Shown here piece after piece: positions 31,023-38,594 of a stretch of DNA of 42,580 nucleotides (the first letter of the stretch is position 1; every line of letters starts with the position of its first letter). Origin of the DNA: Chloroflexota bacterium (lineage in GTDB: Bacteria; Chloroflexota; Anaerolineae; Anaerolineales; Villigracilaceae). The notes under the pieces are model-generated. The model made no database searches. It worked only from the letters and a program-made list of their open reading frames with translations, and had not been told where the DNA came from. The stretch spans positions 1 to 42,580 of the forward strand of contig QMIW01000041.1 in the NCBI GenBank assembly GCA_024434165.1, read 5' to 3'. A program made the translations under genes and the position numbers.

Positions 31023-31056
31023 AGACCTGACGGGTTTCCAAAAACCCGTCAGGTCT
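31023..31056. repeat. REP-like hairpin between binding-protein and ATPase genes
   Basis: AGACCTGACGGGTTT pairs perfectly with its complement (15-bp stem) around a CCAA loop. No T run follows on the minus strand, so it is more likely an mRNA-stabilising or REP-type hairpin than a full terminator, which would favour binding-protein expression over ATPase and permease. Confidence 0.75.
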
Positions 31057-31066
31057 GGAAGGCTGA

Positions 31067-32095
31067 TTACGGCAGAAGCGACCCATTGACCGAGTCGGCG
31101 TAACTCACATCCAGGGTCAAAATTCCCTTTTCCTTGAGCCATGCGAGTCCGTCGTTCCATTCTTCTTCGGTGGGCACAGCGCCGGCGGGGAAGGGCGGCA
31201 CCTTAAAGGTTTCCAGCAATGGCGGGGGCACAAGTCCCTTGTCGCTCAACAATGTGGTGTACCGGGTCGGATCAGCGTTGATGAGCGCGGCTGCTTCTTC
31301 GATTGCGGCAAGGAAGGCGCTCACCGCGGCAGGGTTTGCATCCACAACCTCCTTGCGGAAGGAATAGATGCTGAACCCATATTCCGGGTGCTGCGAGTCA
31401 TCGAGCACCTTCACAGCGCCCTGGCTCACCGCCAGCGAAGCGAGCGGGTCGGGCAGCACCCCGGCGGCGAGTTCACCGGAGCCAAGCAGCGCCATGCGGT
31501 CGGGAATCTTTGGCACAGCGACGGTCTTGATTTCATCGGCGGTCAACCCCTCGGCTTGCAGCAGGCGTTCGGTCACATATTCGATCACGGTTCCCTGCGA
31601 AACGCCGATCTCCACGCCCTTCAAGCCCTGCGCGCCGGTGATGCCGCTCTGCGCAGAAGCGAGGATGAAAAAATGCCCGAAGCCTTCCGCCGGGCGCAGG
31701 GCATAACGCACGGCTTGCATCTGCACGGCGTCTTTGTTGAAAAGCATCACCGAAAGCGTTTCGTTGATGGTGCCGTCTGCCTGGCTTGCCGCGAGCAGTT
31801 GGTCGCGCTCCGGCGCAGATGCAACGGGCACGAGTTCGACCGTCACGCCGTGCCTGGCAAACAGCCCTTCAGCCTCGGCAACATACATCGGCAGCGTGTC
31901 AATGATGGGCAGGACGGCGATTCTTAACGTACCGACATTTTCAACCGCCGCTTCTGTGGCGGCGGGCGCTTCGGTCTGGACCTCGGAGACTGCTTCGGTT
32001 TCAGCAGCCTCCGCCGCCGGGACGGCGGGCTGGCAAGCCGCGAGCGCAAGGCTCAAGGCAGCGACAAGAAAGAACAGGGGACGTGCTATTCGCAT
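31067..32095 (-). CDS. ABC transporter substrate-binding lipoprotein (NMT1/SsuA-like)
   Basis: A 342-residue extracellular lipoprotein. The signal peptide ends in the lipobox LAAC (Cys21). An Ala/Glu/Thr-rich spacer (about 22-54) links it to a type II periplasmic-binding fold that begins GTLRIAVLPIIDTLPMYVAE, as in NMT1/THI5, SsuA and TauA proteins. The ligand is not predictable; aliphatic sulfonates, pyrimidine precursors and nitrate-like anions are all bound by relatives. Two regulatory hints flank it: the TetR gene upstream and the stem-loop at 31023 downstream. A short-period repeat occupies the 82-bp gap to tetR. Confidence 0.92.
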   Translation of the reverse strand: MRIARPLFFLVAALSLALAACQPAVPAAEAAETEAVSEVQTEAPAATEAAVENVGTLRIAVLPIIDTLPMYVAEAEGLFARHGVTVELVPVASAPERDQLLAASQADGTINETLSVMLFNKDAVQMQAVRYALRPAEGFGHFFILASAQSGITGAQGLKGVEIGVSQGTVIEYVTERLLQAEGLTADEIKTVAVPKIPDRMALLGSGELAAGVLPDPLASLAVSQGAVKVLDDSQHPEYGFSIYSFRKEVVDANPAAVSAFLAAIEEAAALINADPTRYTTLLSDKGLVPPPLLETFKVPPFPAGAVPTEEEWNDGLAWLKEKGILTLDVSYADSVNGSLLP

Positions 32096-32115
32096 GAATT
32101 TTTCTCCTTTTTTTG

Positions 32116-32178
32116 AGGATAGACGACTGATCGTTGACCATGGATTTCATCGTCCATCGTCTGCGGTCTATCGCCCGT
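32116..32178. repeat. Degenerate short-period repeat between tetR and binding-protein genes
   Basis: Contains TAGACGACTGATCGTTGACC, ATCGTCCATCGTC and GCGGTCTATCG units related to those at 29415 and 36804. It covers most of the intergenic gap. Confidence 0.6.
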
Positions 32179-32783
32179 TAGATTTTTTCTTCGGGTACCC
32201 CAATCGAACGCGCCAAAAATTTTCTCAACTCCGGCAGTGTCTCCTCGAGCGGGGGCGAGCCGGCGTAGATCCAGTGAGTGACGATCTCATTCAGCGCGCC
32301 GACCCAGGCGCGGGCGGCGAGGTCCGCTTTCAGCGGGGGAATGCTTCCTTCCGCGGCAGCGGCTTCCAGTCTGGTTTGAACGAGGCGCGTCAGGCGGTCA
32401 TTGATGGCGCGGCGGCGATCCTCGAAGACGGCTCCCAGTCCAACTGCTTGTACGAGCGCGATCTTTGCCAATCCGCGATACTGGCTGAACAAACCAAGAC
32501 TTGCGCGCAGGGCAGCATCCATTTGTTGAAGCCCGTGCGCTTCGCTTTGCATGGCTTCGGTCAATTTGCTTTCGAGCAGGTCTGCAAAGGTGTCGCTCAA
32601 GGCGATGAAAATATCCTGCTTGCTGGGGAAGTAAAAATAGAACGCGCCCTTGGAGGTTTGCGCTTCGCCGACGATGTCATCCACCTTGGCGTCGTGATAG
32701 CCCTTGGTGGCAAATACCTTCACCGCCGCTTCAAGGATGCGGATGCGGGTCTCTTGCGTGGATTCCGGGTCGTTTTTGCTCAT
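32178..32783 (-). CDS. TetR family transcriptional regulator
   Basis: A 201-residue regulator. The N-terminal HTH (about 12-58) reads RIRILEAAVKVFATKGYHDA and TSKGAFYFYFPSKQDIF, standard for TetR; the C-terminal ligand-binding half is divergent. Start 32783 (MSKNDPE) matches the normal N-terminus and leaves the palindrome ACTGACCAGTCAGT at 32826-32839 in the promoter region, a good candidate operator for autoregulation. The ABC importer directly downstream is the likely regulated target; the effector is unknown. Confidence 0.92.
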   Translation of the reverse strand: MSKNDPESTQETRIRILEAAVKVFATKGYHDAKVDDIVGEAQTSKGAFYFYFPSKQDIFIALSDTFADLLESKLTEAMQSEAHGLQQMDAALRASLGLFSQYRGLAKIALVQAVGLGAVFEDRRRAINDRLTRLVQTRLEAAAAEGSIPPLKADLAARAWVGALNEIVTHWIYAGSPPLEETLPELRKFLARSIGVPEEKI

Positions 32784-32825
32784 AATATTGCGCGTAGTGA
32801 CGAAATAAGCCGTCATTGCCAGTAG

Positions 32826-32839
32826 ACTGACCAGTCAGT
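32826..32839. promoter_or_regulatory. TetR-type operator palindrome
   Basis: ACTGAC-CA-GTCAGT lies 43 bp upstream of the tetR start. The arms and spacing are typical of TetR-family operators. A TATTCT about 20 bases further upstream on the minus strand may be the -10. Confidence 0.65.
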
Positions 32840-32932
32840 TTGTGTGGGCGAAGAATAGCACGGGCAAAAATCATGGGCAAGGTGACGAATCTCACCATTG
32901 CAGATGTGAATCCTCCTTTTTAATTTGGGCAG

Positions 32933-33041
32933 ATGTGAACCCGCCCTGCTTGCTCTCGGCGGCGTCCCCGCCGCCGAGGACGGCAACTGAAGCGTTATGG
33001 CTATCTTTGGAATGATGGAAGCGGCGGGTTGCAAACCCGCC
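32933..33041. repeat. Hairpin-rich stretch in the large gene-free region
   Basis: The gap 32784-33336 is the longest without a gene. This part holds a perfect 10-bp stem CTCGGCGGCG/CGCCGCCGAG (32955-32978) and an 8-bp stem GGCGGGTT/AACCCGCC (33023-33041). The word AACCCGCCCTGC occurs twice, at about 32938 and 33034. This resembles a REP/BIME-type cluster. No reading frame here is credible. Confidence 0.6.
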
Positions 33042-33054
33042 CTGCAACGTATAT

Positions 33055-33208
33055 AACTCAAGTTGCCACCTTCCAATAGATTTTCTAGGTTCCCCGCCCA
33101 AAGCCCTCACCCTGCCCTCTCCCATCGGGAGGGGGGAAGTCATCCCAGAATATATGACCTTGTTTGGGGTGAGGGAAGCCTCTTGAAACCAAGGCAGCAA
33201 CTCGGGTT
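33055..33208 (-). repeat. 155-bp dispersed element, copy C (inverted orientation, 154 bp)
   Basis: The same element as at 1865 and 19581 but reversed, with a few substitutions and one base fewer in its central C-rich run. ATAT flanks both ends as a possible target duplication. It lies between the hairpin cluster and the terminators of the luciferase-fold gene. Confidence 0.85.
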
Positions 33209-33215
33209 ATATATT

Positions 33216-33246
33216 AAAAATCCCCGCCAAAATGACGGGGATTTGG
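33216..33246 (-). terminator. Rho-independent terminator, second after the luciferase-fold gene
   Basis: AAATCCCCG pairs with CGGGGATTT around a 9-base loop. On the minus strand it is followed by TTTAATATAT. Confidence 0.75.
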
Positions 33247-33262
33247 TAGTGGGTTTGCGTAA

Positions 33263-33293
33263 ATGCAGCGCGAGATACTATCTCGCGCTGCAT
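33263..33293 (-). terminator. Strong hairpin downstream of the luciferase-fold gene
   Basis: ATGCAGCGCGAGA pairs with TCTCGCGCTGCAT around a 5-base loop, 44 bp past the stop at 33337. It probably acts with the next hairpin to end the F420 gene run. Confidence 0.7.
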
Positions 33294-33336
33294 CATTTAT
33301 TTTGATCCATCACCGGGGAGTTTACTCTGGGTTTGG

Positions 33337-34338
33337 TCAGGCTTGGGCGAAGGTGTCAATCAGCAGTTTGAAATTGCCGCCTACGGGGTAGAGAATGGGG
33401 CAGGTGCAGCCGCGCTTCTTGTACTCTTCCACTTTGGCTTTCGCTTCGGCGGGCGTGCCGGAGGCGGTGATCTTGTGAACGAGATCATCGGGCACGAGGT
33501 TCTTTGCCTTCATCACCTGTTCCTTTGTGGCGGGCCACCCCAAAATGGATTGAATCTCCTGCACCACTTCGGTGGAGACGTTCGACGCTTTGGCGATGTG
33601 CGGTTGTTGGGCAATGTACTGGCAGAGGAGCATCTTGGTGTAGTCAATGGCTTTGTCGTGGTCTTCATCCACCGAGCAGACGATCAACTGCGGGCGGTCG
33701 AAGTCCTCCATTTTGCGCCCCGATTTCTTCAAGCCCTTCTCCAGCAGTTCCATCGCGCGGTCGTTGTATTCCGGGGCGACGCAGTAATTGAGCACCGCGC
33801 CGTCTGCCACCTCGCCGGTCAGTTCCATCATCTGGTCGCCGGTTGCGCCAATCATAATGGGCACGTTGCGCGGCTCGCGCCGACCATAGACCACGTCCAA
33901 TTCGATGCCGTTGACGTGGATGAACTCGCCTTCGAATGTGACGCGCTCCATGTTGAGCAGTTTCTTCATCACCAGGACCGTTTCCTTCATGGCGGTCAGC
34001 GGCTTCTTGCGGTCAATGCCCACGTTCTTCGCCAGCGGGTCCCACCATGCGCCAAGCCCGCAAATGATGCGGTTCGGGGCGAGGTCGTCGAGGGTGAGGA
34101 ACGTAGCGGCGAGCAGGCCGATATTGCGAGTCCAGTTGTTGATCACGCCGGAACCGACCTTGATGTGGTTGGTCACGGCGGCATAGGCAGCCATTGGCAC
34201 AATTGCGTCGCGTACCAAACGGCTCTCCGCCTGCCACACGGCTTCGAAACCTTTTTCCTCCGCGTATTTTGCATAGTCCAGTCCGTCGCGCAGGTCGTGC
34301 GAGTCTTGCAGGTACAGGGCAACACGCTCTTTGGTCAT
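33337..34338 (-). CDS. Luciferase-fold (LLM) oxidoreductase, probably F420-dependent
   Basis: A 333-residue TIM-barrel protein of the bacterial luciferase-like family, similar in layout to F420-dependent methylenetetrahydromethanopterin reductase and glucose-6-phosphate dehydrogenase types. Recognisable parts are [20 protein letters not shown], the [12 protein letters not shown] strand-loop and the glycine-rich [16 protein letters not shown]-dependent relatives exist, but position directly downstream of cofC-cofD favours F420. The start at 34338 has AAGGAGAATGTC upstream, which supports it over 34386. Substrate unknown. Two terminators follow. Confidence 0.88.
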   Translation of the reverse strand: MTKERVALYLQDSHDLRDGLDYAKYAEEKGFEAVWQAESRLVRDAIVPMAAYAAVTNHIKVGSGVINNWTRNIGLLAATFLTLDDLAPNRIICGLGAWWDPLAKNVGIDRKKPLTAMKETVLVMKKLLNMERVTFEGEFIHVNGIELDVVYGRREPRNVPIMIGATGDQMMELTGEVADGAVLNYCVAPEYNDRAMELLEKGLKKSGRKMEDFDRPQLIVCSVDEDHDKAIDYTKMLLCQYIAQQPHIAKASNVSTEVVQEIQSILGWPATKEQVMKAKNLVPDDLVHKITASGTPAEAKAKVEEYKKRGCTCPILYPVGGNFKLLIDTFAQA

Positions 34339-34424
34339 GACATTCTCCTTCGGTGGAATAAAAAAATTTTGCCACAGGTTCTGCAAACTTCATAGGGGTT
34401 TGCCTGCCTGTGGCAATGGAATGT

Positions 34425-35033
34425 CTATACTTTTGATGCTTCCACTTTGCGTATCAACTCCAGGTCTTCGGGGTCGTCCAGGTCGAGTCCGAGCGATGGC
34501 AGTTCGACCACTTCCAGCCTTGCGCCCGATTGGATCGCCCGTTCGCAATGCCGGTGGAACGATCCTTCGCCGAACTCATACTCGATCTGCCCGGCGGGCA
34601 CCATCAGCAGGGCATTGGTCCCTTTGTGGTGTCTATCCGGCGCGATTACGACAACCGGCGGTTTCGCGGCGCGGTCAATCAGCGCAAGCACATCGTCGGC
34701 GGTAAGCAGCGGCAGATCCACCGGCAGGACCAGCACTCCCTGCGTGGCGTGGACCTGCGCCACCACCGAAGCCCGCGCAAGCGCGGTATTCAGGTGCGGC
34801 TGCCCGTCTTCCTGAACCGTTTTCGCGCCGTGGTTGCGCGCAATCGTCAGCGCGTGTGAGTCGCGGCTGACCACCAATATTTTATCCAACTCTTTCAAGC
34901 CGGAGAGTGTCCGAAGCGTTCGTTCCAACAACTCTTCATTCAACGCCGCCCGCTCTTCTTCCGTCAGCGCCCCCGCCAGACGAGACTTCCCGCGCCGCAG
35001 GGGTTTTACAGGGACAATCGCCCAAAGTGACAT
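34425..35033 (-). CDS. cofC: 2-phospho-L-lactate (or PEP) guanylyltransferase CofC/FbiD
   Basis: Activates 2-phospholactate or phosphoenolpyruvate with GTP, giving the GDP-linked donor used by CofD in F420 synthesis. It is 202 residues, typical for CofC. The nucleotide-binding start MSLWAIVPVKPLRRGKSRLA and the metal-binding VLVLPVDLPLL are present, followed by VVIAPDRHHKGTNALLM. It begins two bases after the cofD stop (GGGAGTTTATAA also provides its ribosome-binding site), so the two are co-translated. Whether it uses phospholactate, phosphoenolpyruvate or phosphoglycerate cannot be told from sequence alone. Confidence 0.94.
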   Translation of the reverse strand: MSLWAIVPVKPLRRGKSRLAGALTEEERAALNEELLERTLRTLSGLKELDKILVVSRDSHALTIARNHGAKTVQEDGQPHLNTALARASVVAQVHATQGVLVLPVDLPLLTADDVLALIDRAAKPPVVVIAPDRHHKGTNALLMVPAGQIEYEFGEGSFHRHCERAIQSGARLEVVELPSLGLDLDDPEDLELIRKVEASKV

Positions 35034-35035
35034 GG

Positions 35036-36019
35036 TTATAAACTCCCAATAAGGCGTAATACTTCATTCGCGAGTTGCACACGATCCTGTTCACGGTTCA
35101 TAAGTGTATCAGTAACAAGCGTCCTTATGCCCAAATTTTTAATTTCACTTTCGATAGCCGAATCCGCATTGTCTAACACGAAACCCGTCAGGACGGTGTG
35201 GTAATGCCTTGCCACTGCCAGCGCCGATGGCTCGATTCCCAATTCGGCGTACATCTTTGCGGCAGGACCTTTCACCGTCTGACCGGCGATGATGGGGGAG
35301 ACCGCCACAACGGGCTTGTCTATGGTTTTGACGACTTTGAGGATGGGGTCAATGCTCACCCAGGGATTCGACGGGCAAATGACCACCGCCTCCGCAGACT
35401 CAAGCGCCTCGCGCACGCCGGGGGCTGGTTCTGCGGCTTCGACTCCGTCGAACCGAAAGCCTTTGACCTTCGGCTCGCAGCGCCTGTGGACAAAATACTC
35501 CTGGAACGCCAATTCACCCTCGTCTGTATCCACCATCGTCCGCACCGGAGAATCGGACATGGGCAGCACTTTCTGCGAAATGCCCCACGCCTTGCAAAAA
35601 TCGCCTGTAATTTGTGAGAGCGTTTGCCCTTCCTTCAACCTTCTTGTCCGTTCGAGGTGGGTGGCAAGGTCCTGATCGCCGAGACGGAACCACGCCGGTC
35701 CGCCGAGTCTCTCGATATTGGCAATGGCGTTCCAGGTCTCGCCCGCCCGCCCCCAGCCGGTTTCGGGGTTTGCCAGACCTGCAAGCGTGTAACAAACCGT
35801 ATCGAGGTCGGGACAGATGTACAAGCCGAGATGCTCGAAATCGTCGCCCGTGTTGACGATGACGGTCAAATCTTCCGGCGGCAGGACTTGGGCGAGCCCG
35901 TGCGCCAGTTTTGCGCCGCCGACACCGCCTGCCAGAGCGACAAGGCGGCGGTGGATGATGGACGGTGGACGGTTTGGGTTGTCAGAAAATTTCGCTGCCA
36001 TATTCTGCCGGTTCTTCAC
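35036..36019 (-). CDS. cofD: 2-phospho-L-lactate transferase CofD/FbiA
   Basis: Transfers the phospholactyl (or phosphoenolpyruvyl) group to the deazaflavin Fo. It is up to 327 residues. The core starts [20 protein letters not shown] (about residue 26), with [20 protein letters not shown] and [12 protein letters not shown] following as in the CofD family. A GTG start at 36019 overlaps the stop of the truncated upstream frame (GTGA). An ATG at 36001 is the alternative. The 20 or so residues before the core, including [13 protein letters not shown], come from a short-period repeat and look dispensable. Together with cofE and cofC it forms the second half of the F420 pathway; the Fo synthase genes are outside the window. 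Confidence 0.95.
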   Translation of the reverse strand: MKNRQNMAAKFSDNPNRPPSIIHRRLVALAGGVGGAKLAHGLAQVLPPEDLTVIVNTGDDFEHLGLYICPDLDTVCYTLAGLANPETGWGRAGETWNAIANIERLGGPAWFRLGDQDLATHLERTRRLKEGQTLSQITGDFCKAWGISQKVLPMSDSPVRTMVDTDEGELAFQEYFVHRRCEPKVKGFRFDGVEAAEPAPGVREALESAEAVVICPSNPWVSIDPILKVVKTIDKPVVAVSPIIAGQTVKGPAAKMYAELGIEPSALAVARHYHTVLTGFVLDNADSAIESEIKNLGIRTLVTDTLMNREQDRVQLANEVLRLIGSL

Positions 36020-36174
36020 CGATGGATTTTCGGTTTGGGTGCTGCCGCCCGGATAATCTGGGACGCTAAATTGAATCTTTCATGTTCTGGAAGTTGTTCT
36101 GCAATTTCATAGATTAGATTCGAATATTCCAAAGAAATTTGCCAAACATCCAATTTTTCAAATTTAAACGCCAT
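36016..36174 (-). pseudogene. Truncated four-helix-bundle (23S rRNA IVP-like) gene fragment
   Basis: Only 52 residues remain of a family that is normally about 115-125. FKFEKLDVWQISLEYSNLIY and [16 protein letters not shown] match the first two helices; the conserved continuation after SQIIRAA is missing and replaced by PKPKIHR and a stop. It retains a good CTGGAGGAATT before ATG 36174. Its stop overlaps the cofD GTG, so the remnant may now serve as a translated leader for cofD. Confidence 0.75.
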
Positions 36175-36216
36175 AATTCCTCCAGTTTGCCCGCCATACC
36201 GTCTACCGGTCATGGT

Positions 36217-36742
36217 CTACGGTCGAATTAACTTCACCACTTCCTCGAGCGGCTTCCTCTCCCGCAGCGAGGGAGTCTCATCGGGATAGCCCAATAAGAA
36301 TATTGCCTGCGGCTCCCAGGATTCGGGAATACCCAATGTTTTCTGCACGGTCTCCTGCGCGAACATGGGACTGCACACCCAGACCCCGCCCAGCCCTTCG
36401 GCATGGGCGGCGAGCAGTAACTGCATCCCTGCATTCGCCGCGGACTGGGTGGCGATGATGTATTCGGCTTTCCTGCGGCGCATATCGGGGTAGGCGTCCA
36501 TTTCGGTCATGTCCACGCAGAGGAGGATGACAACCGGTGCGCCGGTAAGCCGTTCGCGGGAGCGGTTGACAAGTTTGACGATTTTCTCAGGGGGGAGATC
36601 AGGGCTGACGGTTATGGGCGGAGGGGGCAAAGGTGGCGGTGTGAAGAAGTTCTCTTATGACGGAATCAGGCACCGGGTCCGGTTTGAAGCGGCGGATCGA
36701 GCGGCGTGTGCGGAGAAAGTCGAGCAGGTTCGTATTCGTCAA
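36217..36742 (-). pseudogene. Nitroreductase broken by deletion/frameshift (FbiB C-terminal-like)
   Basis: The N-terminal part (LLDFLRTRRSIRRFKPDPVP then TFAPSAHNRQP) stops at 36599. The remainder, in another frame, resumes as PPEKIVKLVNRSRERLTGAP and continues to NAGMQLLLAAHAEGLGGVWV and LLGYPDE. The Trp-Arg-Phe strand and about 25-30 residues that normally follow SAHNRQP are missing, and the frame changes at the same place, so a deletion is the simplest cause. A TTG at 36742 is a possible start. FMN nitroreductases like this are the second domain of FbiB, fused to CofE in mycobacteria; here it follows cofE as a separate, apparently dead gene. Sequencing error is not excluded. Confidence 0.75.
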
Positions 36743-36803
36743 AGGATATATTCTCGCCAATCCGTTTATATCAAACCTGCATAAGATTCCCGTTAGCGTT
36801 CTT

Positions 36804-36866
36804 ATGGATGGTGGACGATGGACCATAGACCGTTCTTTGTCATCGTCCACTGTCCATTGTCTTTTA
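36804..36866. repeat. Degenerate short-period repeats around the F420 genes
   Basis: ATGGATGGTGGACGATGGACC, written as shorter units, and ATCGTCCACTGTCCATTGTC flank each other just after the cofE stop. Smaller relatives are at 36198-36226 (before the nitroreductase end) and 35951-35978 (inside the 5' end of cofD). Confidence 0.6.
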
Positions 36867-37631
36867 TCGGAACATATCCATATCTTTGGGGCGGATGAGT
36901 TCCGCGAGCGAGCCTTCGCCAAGCGGATAGGGAAACCCGCGCACGTGGACGATGGGCGTGCCTTCGGCGGCTTGACCCATCACCAGCGAGGCGGCGGCGG
37001 CGAGTTCATCCGCCGCGGCGACGATGGTGGCTTTGAGGGTGTAGCCGAACAGGTCGCGCCAGCCGCGTTCATCCACGAGGGCGGGAATGCCGCTCAAGCC
37101 GATGCAGATGCCGACCGTGCCGTTGCGCCAGGCGCGCCCGTGTGAATCGATCACCATCACGCCGACGGTTCTGCCTGCCCGCCGTTTGATTTGTTCGCGC
37201 AGTTCCTTTGCGGATTTATCGGGGTTTTCCGGCAGAAGCAAAACATACTCTTCGTTTGAGCTGCCTTCGCCCATTACGTTGGAATGGTCAATGCCTGCAT
37301 TGGCGCAGACAAAGCCGAGTTTGTGCTCTACCACGATCACCCCTTTGCGCGAGCGGAGCACTTCGCTGCTTTCGCGCAGCATCAATTCGACGAGGCGCGG
37401 GTCTTTTTCGGTCTGTTCGCCGAGCTCGATGGCGCGCTGCGAGGGCTGGATGCCCGCCAGGTTGACCATGCGCCCCTCCGCCTTGCTGACGATCTTCTGC
37501 GCGAGGACGAGGATGTCGCCATCCTGCAAATCCAGGCTCGTTTCGCGCAATGATTTAAGAAGAATATCCGCCAGGTCGTCACCGTGGCGGATGAGGGGAA
37601 TCCTTTGGAGCGGGGTGAGTACAAGGGACAA
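36864..37631 (-). CDS. cofE: Coenzyme F420-0:L-glutamate ligase CofE
   Basis: Adds the gamma-linked glutamate residues of F420 using GTP. It is 255 residues, the normal single-domain length. Family motifs are DGDILVLAQKIVSKAEGRMV (about 37-56), VIVVEHKLGFVCANAGIDHSN and DSHGRAWRNGTVGICIGLSG, which includes the metal- and GTP-binding loop. Unlike mycobacterial FbiB it has no fused nitroreductase; a broken nitroreductase gene follows. The order cofE, (nitroreductase), cofD, cofC, LLM oxidoreductase on one strand suggests a single transcription unit interrupted by decay and repeats. Confidence 0.95.
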   Translation of the reverse strand: MSLVLTPLQRIPLIRHGDDLADILLKSLRETSLDLQDGDILVLAQKIVSKAEGRMVNLAGIQPSQRAIELGEQTEKDPRLVELMLRESSEVLRSRKGVIVVEHKLGFVCANAGIDHSNVMGEGSSNEEYVLLLPENPDKSAKELREQIKRRAGRTVGVMVIDSHGRAWRNGTVGICIGLSGIPALVDERGWRDLFGYTLKATIVAAADELAAAASLVMGQAAEGTPIVHVRGFPYPLGEGSLAELIRPKDMDMFR

Positions 37632-37782
37632 GGTTAATCAGTCTCAATATTTGATATTGGAGGATCCAGCAAGTCAATCAATTCACGCACACTGGCGGCG
37701 GCGATCAACCAAATACGGTTAATTCATGGAGAAAAATCACGGTCGTTCGGCGGCATAAATTACCTTCATGTTGTTCAGAATA

Positions 37783-37805
37783 TTCCGCTTGCGGAACGTT
37801 TTTTA
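37783..37805 (+). terminator. Terminator-like hairpin in the npdG-cofE gap
   Basis: TTCCGC-TT-GCGGAA followed by CGTTTTTT on the plus strand. No plus-strand gene lies upstream, so its function is unclear. The remaining gap (37632-37879) contains only a 17-codon frame on minus (37822-37875) and no other clear element. Confidence 0.4.
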
Positions 37806-37879
37806 ATCCTTCGCGCTCGACCTAATCCGCCTCGCGTCCGAACAATTTGGGAATTTTTACCTTGACCTTGCTCATGTCG

Positions 37880-38557
37880 TTACGCTTTCTTTACTCCTGT
37901 GATCTTTATCCCTGCAAAGGTGGAGCCGTATTTTTTGTTGATGCCGATCAACACGCTGGTGAGTCCCTCGACCACCACCGAATTCTCGATCGGTCCGGCG
38001 TCCCAGCCGGTTAACCCGGCGGCTTCGACGAGTTTGACGACCTCGGTGCGGGCATTCTTGCTTGTGCCGGTCACCAGCACATCGCATTCCAGCTCGGAGT
38101 TTTCCAGCAGGTGTTCGTGCGAGATGTTCTGGAAGGCGGTGCACACCTCCACGCCTTCGCCGAGGATTTGCTTCGCCTCCTGCGCGGCGGACCCGGCGGC
38201 GGGCATTTGCACCGTGGAGATCTTCGGCGGGACGAGCGGCACGGTCACATCCACGAGGATTTTGCCCTTCAATTCGTCCCGGACCGATTCAAGCGTATCA
38301 CGATGCGCGGAATACGGCACGGTCAACACGGCGATATTCGCCTCCTTCGCCGCCTGCTGGTTGCTCATTCCAGCGACGGTGGTTCCATCCCGGAGCATTT
38401 CCTGAATTTCCTTTGCCGCCGCGGCGGCTTTTTCTTCCGAACGCGAACCGATGATGACGTGATACCCCGCGCGCGCCCAGCGATAGGCAAGTCCTTTCCC
38501 CTCCCTTCCGGTCCCGCCCAGCACCGCGATGGTTAACATAAGCTGTTCGTCTTTCAT
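37880..38557 (-). CDS. npdG: F420H2:NADP+ oxidoreductase NpdG
   Basis: Moves hydride between F420H2 and NADP+, linking the F420 pool to NADPH. It is 225 residues, a normal length. The N-terminal Rossmann motif is LTIAVLGGTGREGKGLAYRW, followed by IIGSRSEEKA (the NADP-selecting Ser-Arg). The C-terminal domain has GPIENSVVVEGLTSVLIGIN. CGGAGACTTC precedes the ATG at 38557. It follows the SsnA-like gene by 37 bp on the same strand and precedes cofE by 248 bp. Confidence 0.94.
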   Translation of the reverse strand: MKDEQLMLTIAVLGGTGREGKGLAYRWARAGYHVIIGSRSEEKAAAAAKEIQEMLRDGTTVAGMSNQQAAKEANIAVLTVPYSAHRDTLESVRDELKGKILVDVTVPLVPPKISTVQMPAAGSAAQEAKQILGEGVEVCTAFQNISHEHLLENSELECDVLVTGTSKNARTEVVKLVEAAGLTGWDAGPIENSVVVEGLTSVLIGINKKYGSTFAGIKITGVKKA

Positions 38558-38594
38558 GAAGTCTCCGTTGTTGAAATGAAATTTTGGGTCTGGG

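Noticed and set aside
36217-36922. Two independent genes in place of one nitroreductase
   Set aside because: The two frames encode consecutive parts of one nitroreductase with a missing middle strand, so one broken gene is the simpler reading.
37822-37875. A 17-codon minus-strand frame (MSKVKVKIPKLFGREAD) after npdG
   Set aside because: It resembles the start of some small ubiquitin-like MoaD proteins, but it is too short, has no close ribosome-binding site, and no continuation in another frame was found.
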